DNA of 64,000 nucleotides, taken from assembly GCA_016710365.1 (NCBI GenBank), contig JADJVW010000010.1, forward strand, positions 1 through 64,000, given 5' to 3'. The notes below the pieces were generated by a model. It searched no databases and was not told the DNA's origin. It worked only from the letters and a program-made list of their open reading frames with translations. The stretch is from Candidatus Caldilinea saccharophila (lineage in GTDB: Bacteria > Chloroflexota > Anaerolineae > Caldilineales > Caldilineaceae). Position numbers and translations under genes: made by a program. Each line of letters opens with the position of its first letter. The stretch's first letter is position 1. Below are positions 55,620 through 64,000 of the stretch, one piece after another.

Positions 55620-55874
55620 TCAAGAATCCTGGTCAGTGGGTTGGGATGTCGGGATCACGTCTGGAAAAGTATAGGTCGGGATGGAGGGCGCGGCCGGCGC
55701 ATCCGCTGACTGGTAGATCGAGACCGTGTTGTCACGGAACGGATCGAGATCGACCGCGCCCTCTTTCCCGCAGTAAGGGCAGGCGACGATGATCTGCGGG
55801 TTGCCCACAATCTCGCGTGTCATCGAATATTCGCGGTCGCAACTCCAGCAGCGATACTTGAGTCGTCTTTTCAT
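55620..55874 (-). CDS. Small zinc-ribbon protein
   Basis: This is an 84-residue protein from ATG 55874, with GGGAGAC upstream. Two CxxC knuckles (CWSCDREYS and CPYCGKEGAV) form a zinc ribbon over residues 9-42. The rest is low complexity, Pro/Ser-rich and acidic. It lies between the membrane protein gene (12 bases upstream) and the CHAT gene (62 bases downstream). The ribbon could bind nucleic acid or protein. In this context it may be an adaptor or regulator of the CHAT protein. Confidence 0.7.
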   Translation of the reverse strand: MKRRLKYRCWSCDREYSMTREIVGNPQIIVACPYCGKEGAVDLDPFRDNTVSIYQSADAPAAPSIPTYTFPDVIPTSQPTDQDS

Positions 55875-55886
55875 AACGCTGTCTCC

Positions 55887-56336
55887 CTAGAAGACCGACA
55901 TGGCCGAACAGAAAACGCCCGCGGCAAAGAGCAGCGCCGAAGGGATCAACAGCCGCCGCTTGTAGGCCGCGCTCTTGCGGTAGAAATCCTCCAACCCCAG
56001 GGGCGCGCCTTTGGCCTGTGTATCCGCCCTGAGTAGGGTCGGGTCAACCTGCCAGGTGCGGGGAATCAGGCTAATCAACGCCAGCACAAGCGCCACAAAC
56101 CAGCAGCCAAACGCACCGTACACCCAGACATCCACGGTCATGGTGGCTTGTTCGCCGGCGACGAGTTTGAGCACCGCAGCATAAATACCGGGGATGGCGA
56201 GTTCGATGCTGATCAACTGCTGGGCAAGTCTGTCCATCAATTCGCTTTGGCCGGCGATGCTCGCGGCGAACTTCTCGCGCAGCACGTTCTCGCTGCCGTA
56301 GAGGGGACGGGTGGGTAGCGGATCATTGCTTGTCAT
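55887..56336 (-). CDS. Two-helix membrane protein, first gene of the CHAT set
   Basis: This is a 149-residue protein from ATG 56336, with a strong GGAGGTG upstream. The N-terminal 70 residues are soluble and helical (GSENVLREKFAASIAGQSEL). The first transmembrane helix VYGAFGCWFVALVLALISLI is near residues 75-95 and the second LLIPSALLFAAGVFCSAMSVF closes the protein. Between them lies a charged cytoplasmic-type stretch. The architecture is like the two-helix membrane effectors or anchors found with bacterial conflict systems (SLATT-like), but no sequence motif proves this. Confidence 0.6.
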   Translation of the reverse strand: MTSNDPLPTRPLYGSENVLREKFAASIAGQSELMDRLAQQLISIELAIPGIYAAVLKLVAGEQATMTVDVWVYGAFGCWFVALVLALISLIPRTWQVDPTLLRADTQAKGAPLGLEDFYRKSAAYKRRLLIPSALLFAAGVFCSAMSVF

Positions 56337-56385
56337 GCAACACCTCCGGGCGGTGTTTTGGAGAGACGCCCTGCACAAACAGGCG

Positions 56386-56622
<237 letters not shown>

Positions 56623-56632
<10 letters not shown>

Positions 56633-56656
56633 CCAGACGGATGCGCCGGTTTTTTA
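56623..56656 (+). terminator. Hairpin terminator or attenuator before homocitrate synthase
   Basis: AACCGGC-CATCC-AGAC-GGATG-C-GCCGGTT, a 12-bp stem with one bulge, is followed by TTTTTATTT on the plus strand, 40 bases before GTG 56696. No plus-strand gene ends just upstream, so it may attenuate the lysine operon. Confidence 0.6.
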
Positions 56657-56695
56657 TTTGTCTGGAAATGGTTCTTACCACGAGGAGCGTGCGCT

Positions 56696-57871
56696 GTGAG
56701 TCTTGACCGTTTTGCCATCATCGAATCCACCCTGCGCGAGGGCGAGCAGTTCGCCAACGCCTTTTTCTCCAGCGAGCAGAAGGTGGAGATCGCCCGCCTG
56801 CTCGACGCGTTTGGCGTGGAGTACATCGAGCTGACCTCGCCCGCGGCCAGCCCGCAGAGCCGCGCCGACCTGGAGCGCATCGCCACGTTGGGGCTGAAGA
56901 CCAAGCTGCTCACCCACGTGCGCTGTCACATGGACGACGCCAAGCTCGCCATCGACACCGGCGCCGACGGCATCGATGTGGTCTTTGGCACCAGCAGCTT
57001 CCTGCGCCAATTCTCGCACGGCAAGGACATCCCGTATATCATCGATTCGGCCATCGAGGTCATCGAGTTTATCAAGCGCCAGGGGCTGGAAGTGCGCTTC
57101 AGCTCCGAAGACAGCTTCCGCAGTGACCTGGTCGATCTGCTGACGATCTACCGCGCGGTCGACAAGATCGGCGTCAATCGCGTCGGCATCGCCGATACTG
57201 TGGGCGTCGCCAACCCGCGGCAGGTCTTCGACCTGGTGAAGACGCTGCGCGGCATCGTCTCCTGCGACATCGAATTTCACGGCCACAATGACACCGGCTG
57301 CGCGGTCGCCAACGCCTTCTGCGCGCTGGAGGCGGGCGCGACGCATGTGGATACCTCCGTGCTCGGCATCGGCGAGCGCAACGGCATCACGCCGCTGGGT
57401 GGGCTGGTGGCGCGCATGTACGCCCACAACCCGGAAGCGGTACGCGCCAAGTACAACCTGCCGCTGCTGCGCGAGATCGACAATTACGTCGCCGGCCTGG
57501 TCGATGTCGATGTGCCCTTCAACAACTACATCACCGGCTTCACCGCCTTTACGCACAAGGCCGGCATCCACGCCAAGGCGATCCTCAACAACCCGAGCAC
57601 CTACGAGATTCTCGACCCGGCCGACTTTGGGCTGAGCCGCTACATCCACGTCGCGCACCGGCTGACCGGCTGGAACGCCATCAAGGAGCGCGCCGAGCAG
57701 TTGCAGCTTGCGCTCAGCGACGACGAGGTCAAGGCCGTCACCGCGCACATCAAGGCGCTGGCCGACCAGAAGCGCCTCACGCTCGACGACGTTGATTTTC
57801 TGCTGCGCGAGTATCACAGCGGGCAGATCAGCGCCGCCGTGATTGAGGGCATCGAGCAGACGCCGGCGTGA
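56696..57871 (+). CDS. Homocitrate synthase
   Basis: First enzyme of the aminoadipate lysine pathway: condenses 2-oxoglutarate with acetyl-CoA. It has 391 residues, start GTG 56696 with ACGAGGAG upstream. The catalytic loop STLREGEQFANAFFSSEQ, EYIELTSPAASPQ, and metal ligands in CDIEFHGHNDTG are present. The DMAAH/isopropylmalate-synthase fold is completed by ERNGITPLGGLVARMY and AFTHKAGIHAKAIL, the latter with the catalytic His typical of homocitrate and isopropylmalate synthases. It is closer to Thermus-type homocitrate synthase than to LeuA, as the length and lack of a LeuA regulatory domain show. It starts the cluster of lysT, lysU, HICDH, lysW and lysX. Confidence 0.9.
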   Translation: MSLDRFAIIESTLREGEQFANAFFSSEQKVEIARLLDAFGVEYIELTSPAASPQSRADLERIATLGLKTKLLTHVRCHMDDAKLAIDTGADGIDVVFGTSSFLRQFSHGKDIPYIIDSAIEVIEFIKRQGLEVRFSSEDSFRSDLVDLLTIYRAVDKIGVNRVGIADTVGVANPRQVFDLVKTLRGIVSCDIEFHGHNDTGCAVANAFCALEAGATHVDTSVLGIGERNGITPLGGLVARMYAHNPEAVRAKYNLPLLREIDNYVAGLVDVDVPFNNYITGFTAFTHKAGIHAKAILNNPSTYEILDPADFGLSRYIHVAHRLTGWNAIKERAEQLQLALSDDEVKAVTAHIKALADQKRLTLDDVDFLLREYHSGQISAAVIEGIEQTPA

Positions 57872-57900
57872 GAGAGGAGACGCCGGCGTGAGAGAGGAGA
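57861..57900. repeat. 20-bp perfect direct repeat at the end of homocitrate synthase
   Basis: CGCCGGCGTGAGAGAGGAGA occurs twice in a row. The first copy holds the stop codon (57869-57871). Confidence 0.95.
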
Positions 57901-57917
57901 TTGGCGTGCGGGTTGTT

Positions 57918-58042
57918 GTAGGTGCGGTTTCCAACCGCACGTGCTCCCAATCGGTGAAATCATTGGTTGGTGGCAATGTGCGGTTGGAAACCGCACCTAC
58001 GGGATCGTTGGTCGATGGCAATGTGCGGGTTACAAACCGCAC
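57918..58042. repeat. GTGCGGTTTCCAACCGCAC palindromes, three copies
   Basis: Copies at 57922-57940, 57978-57996 and 58023-58042 (diverged). The first two, with flanking GTAG/CTAC, form an exact 23-bp inverted repeat. Located between homocitrate synthase and the Nudix gene. Confidence 0.85.
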
Positions 58043-58063
58043 CTACGGGATTGGAGTGCAGTC

Positions 58064-58633
58064 GTGTCGCATCAGGAACCGGTCATCTGGAAAACGCTGT
58101 CTTCCAACCGCGTCTTTCGTAACCGCTGGGTGGGCGTGGTGGTGGATGAGGTCGAATTGCCCGACGGCAAGCGCTATGAGTACACACGCATCGAACCGGC
58201 GGGCATCGGCGTCGGCGTGATCGGCTTCAACGCGGCGGGCGAAATCTTGCTGGAGCGCGAATACCGCCACGGCGTGGGTGAGGTCGTCTGGCAGGTTCCG
58301 GGCGGGTTGGCGGCAGCGGACGAAGATTTGCAGGCGGCCGGGCTGCGCGAACTGCGGGAAGAAACCGGCTACGCACCGGCAGTAGTCAGTGGAGAGACTG
58401 TGACCTATCTCGGCGCGGTCTGGGACAACCCCGGTTTTGGCGTGGCATGCAGCCACATCTACCGCGTGCGCGGGTTGGAGCCAACCGACGTCACCCATCA
58501 TGATCACGGCGAGTTTGTTACTTGCGCCTGGGTGTCACCGGCATGGCTTAAGGAGGCCGTGCGCAGCGGGGAGATCAAGGATCGCGTGGTCGTGGCTGCG
58601 GTCGCCTACCTGCTGCTGAATGGAGAGCTATGA
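58064..58633 (+). CDS. Nudix hydrolase, ADP-ribose pyrophosphatase-like
   Basis: About 189 residues from GTG 58064 (GGAG upstream). N-terminal strand VSHQEPVIWKTLSSNRVFRN, then GIGVGVIGFNAAGEILLERE. The Nudix box GLAAADEDLQAAGLRELREE, ending TGY, fits GX5EX7REUXEEXGU. This pattern matches ADP-ribose/ADP-sugar pyrophosphatases, which hydrolyse nucleoside diphosphates linked to another moiety. It has no clear link to lysine synthesis. It is followed by lysT after a repeat copy. Confidence 0.82.
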   Translation: MSHQEPVIWKTLSSNRVFRNRWVGVVVDEVELPDGKRYEYTRIEPAGIGVGVIGFNAAGEILLEREYRHGVGEVVWQVPGGLAAADEDLQAAGLRELREETGYAPAVVSGETVTYLGAVWDNPGFGVACSHIYRVRGLEPTDVTHHDHGEFVTCAWVSPAWLKEAVRSGEIKDRVVVAAVAYLLLNGEL

Positions 58634-58644
58634 AGACAAACACT

Positions 58645-58665
58645 ACTCTGCGCCTCTGCGTCAAA
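58645..58665. repeat. Partial GACGCAGAGG-family repeat
   Basis: CTCTGCGCCTCTGCGTCAAA lies just after the Nudix stop. It is one arm of the family seen at 15533 and 61837, and explains why the open frame of lysT seems to begin too early. Confidence 0.7.
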
Positions 58666-58712
58666 TCGCACCTTGCTCACCCAGCAACTCACTTGTCACA
58701 GGAGCGCAAGTA

Positions 58713-60113
<1,401 letters not shown>

Positions 60114-60138
60114 TCTCTCAATCTCATAAGGAACACTT

Positions 60139-60633
60139 ATGCACATCACCGGCCGCGCCTGGAAGTACGGCGACAACATCAACACCGACGTGCTTTTCCC
60201 GGGCAAGTACACCTATACCGTCACCGAGCGCGCCGAGATTGCCCGCCATGCGCTCGAGGATCTCGACCCGGTCTTTGCCGCCAATGTCCAGCCCGGTGAT
60301 GTCATCGTGGGCGGGCGCAACTTCGGCTGCGGGTCGAGCCGCGAGCAGGCGGCGACGTGTCTGGTCTACAACGGCGTCGGCGCGGTGATTGCGGCGAGCT
60401 TCAGCCGCATCTTCTACCGCAACGCGCTCAACAACGGGCTGCTGGCCATCGTCTGCCCGGCAGCGGTCGAAGCGATTCAGCCCGGCGAAACCGTGACCGT
60501 CGACACAGAGCGCCACGTGATCCGCTGTGTGGCCGGTGAATTCGCCTTCCCGCCGTTGAGCGCCAGCGTGATGGGCATTGTCGAAGCCGGTGGGCTGGTG
60601 GCGTACGTGAAGCGCAAGCTGGCGGTGCCATGA
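60139..60633 (+). CDS. lysU: Homoaconitase small subunit LysU
   Basis: Small subunit of homoaconitase, 164 residues, forming the second half of the active site with LysT. Start ATG 60139 with AAGGAAC upstream. The aconitase C-terminal swivel signature is clear: GDNINTDVLFPGKYTYTVTE at the start and VGGRNFGCGSSREQAATCL, then GAVIAASFSRIFYRNALNNG. The length and the pattern match LeuD/LysU small subunits. The homocitrate/homoaconitate preference versus isopropylmalate cannot be seen in the sequence, but the neighbours (homocitrate synthase, HICDH, LysW) point to lysine. Its stop overlaps the start of the next gene by four bases (ATGA). Confidence 0.9.
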   Translation: MHITGRAWKYGDNINTDVLFPGKYTYTVTERAEIARHALEDLDPVFAANVQPGDVIVGGRNFGCGSSREQAATCLVYNGVGAVIAASFSRIFYRNALNNGLLAIVCPAAVEAIQPGETVTVDTERHVIRCVAGEFAFPPLSASVMGIVEAGGLVAYVKRKLAVP

Positions 60634-61103
60634 AGCTGCGCACGCTGCTGCTGCGGATGGCGCGCCGCGGCTACGATCTCATCCTGCCCTTCACGCGCCC
60701 GGTGACGCCTTCGGTGCGCATCCTGCTCGTGCGCGAGGGCATGACGCTGCTCATCCACCACTCTTACGCCAGCAAGTGGTACTTTCCGGGCGGCGGCGTC
60801 AAGCGCGACGAGTCGTTGGTGGGCGCTGCGATGCGTGAAGCGCGTGAAGAAGTTGGCGCCGTCGTGCGGGGTGAGCCGCGGCTGCTTGGCATCTACTTGA
60901 GCAACTACCTGAGGCGCAGCGATCATATCGTCGTCTATGTCAGCGAAGATTTCGATCTGGGTGCAGCGCCGCCTGACACCTGGGAGATCGAAGGCTGCGC
61001 GTGGTTCAGCCTGCATAACCTGCCGCCGGACATGCAGCGTGCGTGCCGGGCGCGGGTGCAGGAATATCTGGCCGGCGGCGGGCCGTATAGTGGGAATTGG
61101 TGA
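60630..61103 (+). CDS. Nudix hydrolase
   Basis: 157 residues, start ATG 60630 overlapping the lysU stop. The Nudix box is GGGVKRDESLVGAAMREARE followed by EVGAVV, preceded by the family strand RILLVREGMTLLIHHSYA and WYFPGG. Substrate not deducible; members of this subgroup act on nucleotides or nucleotide sugars. Being translationally coupled to lysU and lying in the same cluster as another Nudix gene is curious, but no lysine link is known. A palindromic repeat follows the stop directly. Confidence 0.85.
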   Translation: MKLRTLLLRMARRGYDLILPFTRPVTPSVRILLVREGMTLLIHHSYASKWYFPGGGVKRDESLVGAAMREAREEVGAVVRGEPRLLGIYLSNYLRRSDHIVVYVSEDFDLGAAPPDTWEIEGCAWFSLHNLPPDMQRACRARVQEYLAGGGPYSGNW

Positions 61104-61202
61104 GAATTAGAGATTAGGCGATTGAGAGATTAGAGATTGGAGATTGACGACTTGGCTTTTGAGGAATCTCTTAATCGCCCAATCTCCTAATCTCCAATCT
61201 CA
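61103..61202 (+). repeat. GAGATT-family palindromic element, intergenic (copy 4)
   Basis: Arms AGAATTAGAGATTAGGCGAT... and ...ATCGCCCAATCTCCTAATCT pair over about 40 bases with a few mismatches. Lies between the Nudix and LysE genes and starts within the Nudix stop. Confidence 0.85.
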
Positions 61203-61218
61203 ACGAAAGCACAGCGCG

Positions 61219-61840
61219 ATGGACACAACACTTTTCTTGCGCGGTCTCATGCTTGGCTTTGCGATTGCGGCGCCGGTGGGGCCGATTGGGCTGCTCTGCA
61301 TCCAGCGCACGCTGAATAACGGCGCGACGGGCTGGTCTCCAGGGCTGGGTGCGGCCACGGGCCGATGCGATCTACGGGGCGATTGCCGCCTTCGGGTTGA
61401 GTCTGATCACGGCTTTCCTGGTGCAGCAGCAGTTTTGGCTTGGCTGGCGGGGCGGCCTCTTTCTCTGCTATCTGGGCGTGCGCACATTCACGGCTGCGCC
61501 GGCTGCCACCGCGGCCGCGATCGAAAGTCGCGGCCTGTTCAGCGCCTACAGCTCGACGCTCTTTCTGACGTTGACCAACCCGATGACGATTCTGTCCTTT
61601 GTGGCGATCTTTGCCGGCGCCGGGCTGGCAGCCAGCAGCGGTGATTCCGTGGCCGCGTTGCTGCTCGTTGCCGGCGTCTTTGCCGGGTCCGCTGGCTGGT
61701 GGCTGCTGCTGTCGGGCGGCGTGTCGCTGCTGCGCAATGCGGTTACGGCGCAGGCGTTGCGCTGGATCAACTGGCTGGCTGGTGGTGTGATTGTTGCGTT
61801 TGGCGTATTCGCCATCTTGCACGGATTGGAACTACTATGA
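61219..61840 (+). CDS. LysE/RhtB-family amino acid exporter (frameshifted)
   Basis: About 206 residues, start ATG 61219. The family opening is MDTTLFLRGLMLGFAIAAPV, then GPIGLLCIQRTLNNG; the first helix carries the conserved APVGPIGL. One extra G in GGG near 61359-61361 shifts the frame; the second frame continues ADAIYGAIAAFGLSLITAFL with NPMTILSFVAIFAGAGLA and ends ILHGLELL. About six transmembrane helices remain after repair. Family members export lysine, arginine, threonine or homoserine. In a lysine cluster, removal of excess lysine is a reasonable role, unproven here. Confidence 0.8.
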
Positions 61841-62050
61841 CGCAGAGACGCAAAGGGCGCAGAGGTTCACAGAGAAAAACAAATCCCGTAGTTCACGATT
61901 TGGCCTCACACGAAGACACAAAGGGCACAAAGTTGAAGATGGCGTCCTTTGTGATCTTCGTGGCTTTGTGTGAGTTTCGTGAAGTACTGAAATCGGTTTA
62001 TCTTCTCTGCGTTTTCTCTGCATCTCAGCGCCTCTGCGTCAAAAAGTGAC
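61837..62050. repeat. Inverted pair of GACGCAGAGG repeats enclosing a MITE-like element
   Basis: The left arm TGACGCAGAGACGCAAAGGG (61838) and right arm CTCTGCGCCTCTGCGTCA-like (62005-62042) are inverted. Between them lies the second copy of the 103-bp element (61888-61990). The nesting shows that the 103-bp element entered an existing inverted repeat, or the reverse. The left arm overlaps the last codons of the LysE gene. Confidence 0.75.
61888..61990. repeat. 103-bp MITE-like element, copy 2
   Basis: It shares ends GTAGTTCACG and CGTGAAGTAC and the CACAAAG/CTTTGTG interior with the copy at 52484-52584; differences are scattered substitutions plus two bases. Confidence 0.85.
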
Positions 62051-62091
62051 AAGGTTTCTACCAAATTCTGATTGAAAGCGAATTGTGATTG

Positions 62092-63279
<1,188 letters not shown>

Positions 63280-63300
63280 ATACAAAAGGAGATTTACATC

Positions 63301-63486
63301 ATGGCCCTTCAAACAGCATCTGGCACAGCGGAATGTCCTGAATGCTTTGCCGAAATCGAATTGACCAACGTCATGCAAAATGAGATCGTGCAGTGCCCGG
63401 AGTGCGGCGTCGACCTGGAAGTGACCGGCATCGACCCCATCACGCTGGCGCCGGCGCCCGAAGAAGAAGAGGATTGGGGCGAATAA
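63301..63486 (+). CDS. lysW: LysW amino-group carrier protein
   Basis: Small acidic protein, 61 residues, the amino-group carrier of the LysW lysine pathway: its C-terminal Glu is linked to the alpha-amino group of aminoadipate so later steps work on the protein-bound compound. Start ATG 63301 with AAAAGGAGATT upstream. Two CxxC pairs (CPECFAEIE and CPECGVDLE) form a zinc ribbon. The C-terminus EEEEDWGE holds the strictly conserved EDWGE tail. It overlaps lysX by one base pair in TAATG. Confidence 0.95.
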   Translation: MALQTASGTAECPECFAEIELTNVMQNEIVQCPECGVDLEVTGIDPITLAPAPEEEEDWGE

Positions 63487-64000
63487 TGCGCGTCGGCATT
63501 CTCTATTCACGCGTGCGCGCCGAAGAAAAGCTGCTCTTCGAGGCGTTCGACAAGCGCGGCGTCGATCTCGACCTGATCGACGACAATACATTGATCTTCG
63601 ACATCACGGCCGAGGCGCACACGCGGCGCTTCCAGGGCTTCGACGTGGTGGTGGAGCGCTGCATCAGCCACGGCCGGGCGCTCTACAGCCTGCGCATCCT
63701 CAACGACCAGGGCATCAAGACGGTCAACACCGCGCTGGTGGCGGACAACTGCGGCAACAAGCTGCAGACGACCAGCGCACTCACCAGCCGGCGTCGCCGC
63801 CTTTAGCCCTATCTGGTCGCCACGCCGGAGAGCGCGCTCCAGGCGATCGAGGAGCTTGGCTATCCGGTCGTGCTCAAGCCGGCGGTCGGCTCGTGGGGAC
63901 GGCTGCTCAGCAAGATCAACGACCGCGAAGCCGCCGAGGCGATCCTAGAACACAAGGAGGTGCTCGGCTCCTATCATCACTCGATCTTCTACATCCAGGA
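63486..64000 (+). CDS. lysX: LysX, LysW-aminoadipate ligase (partial; runs off window)
   Basis: ATP-grasp enzyme joining alpha-aminoadipate to LysW. Start ATG 63486, coupled to lysW. The visible part, about 170 codons, has MRVGILYSRVRAEEKLLFEA, then after 63840 LEHKEVLGSYHHSIFYIQ, which is typical of LysX. In the middle an in-frame TAG (63804-63806) follows SRRRRL. The shifted frame reads AGVA in place of SRRR, and both sides share one frame, so two cancelling indels in 63790-63806 are likely. Otherwise the enzyme would be truncated and the pathway blocked. The remainder of the gene and any lysZ, lysY, lysJ, lysK lie beyond the window. Confidence 0.85.

Noticed and set aside
54040..55674. 544-codon plus-strand frame opposite the CHAT gene
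   Set aside because: No family resemblance; minus-strand protein has intact catalytic motifs.
56675..58042. 455-codon minus-strand frame over homocitrate synthase
   Set aside because: Repetitive Asp/Val composition typical of antisense frames; the plus strand encodes an unmistakable enzyme.

Overview
The window (about 60% GC) looks like chromosomal DNA of an uncultured Chloroflexota-type bacterium, possibly Anaerolineae or Caldilineae. This is an inference from gene content: a LysW-type aminoadipate lysine pathway, a DUF2079 membrane protein, Tat/lipoprotein sugar-binding proteins, near-leaderless promoters with TACAAT or TATAAT boxes, and many small dispersed palindromes. No rRNA, phage, transposase or CRISPR array is visible.

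Layout. 0-2.5 kb: tail of an unknown gene, a broken ribbon-helix-helix gene, an unknown protein and a metallo-beta-lactamase-fold hydrolase. 2.56-2.82 kb: an unassigned structured RNA with its own promoter and terminator. 2.9-11.3 kb: aspS, a WS/DGAT acyltransferase, a small anchored protein, and a SNF2 ATPase with a degenerate SWIM-like partner. 11.4-20 kb, all minus strand: an SDR, a UroD-like protein with a complete sugar ABC importer, and two acyl-CoA dehydrogenases. 20.3-29.2 kb, plus strand: an exopolysaccharide cluster (GT4, two Wzz-like proteins, DUF2079, degenerate BY-kinase, RmlA, unknown, RmlB). 29-32 kb: a drug/metabolite transporter with a His-rich tail, a GNAT protein and a TrkA-type potassium channel. 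32.4-39.8 kb: a tandem repeat array, tandem glycine riboswitch with gcvP, an AAC(3)-like gene, T-box with serS, a CDP-alcohol phosphatidyltransferase and three tRNAs. 39.8-49.4 kb: mixed genes including an amidohydrolase, a ZIP transporter, a Clp-N/site-2-protease fusion and a B12-binding-type radical SAM protein. 49.5-52.5 kb: a two-component pair. 52.6-56.3 kb, minus strand: a three-gene set of membrane protein, zinc ribbon and CHAT-NTPase-TPR protein, a candidate conflict or defence system. 56.7-64 kb: a lysine biosynthesis cluster (homocitrate synthase, LysT, LysU, homoisocitrate dehydrogenase, LysW, start of LysX) interleaved with two Nudix genes and a LysE-type exporter.

Most striking signals. 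A family of GAGATT/AATCTC palindromic elements occurs six times, five of them within 3.9 kb of the lysine cluster. Two lie in frame inside conserved enzymes (LysT and homoisocitrate dehydrogenase) and two supply new C-termini. Other small palindromic families (GACGCAGAGGCGCAGAG, a 103-bp MITE-like element, GTGCGGTTTCCAACCGCAC, AGCGGCTAA) are scattered between genes, some nested.

Caveat. About fifteen one- or two-base frameshifts occur in otherwise well-conserved genes, including aspS and lysX, mostly in short homopolymers or GC dinucleotide runs. This looks more like residual sequencing error than mass gene decay. Such genes are annotated as single genes with the break position given.
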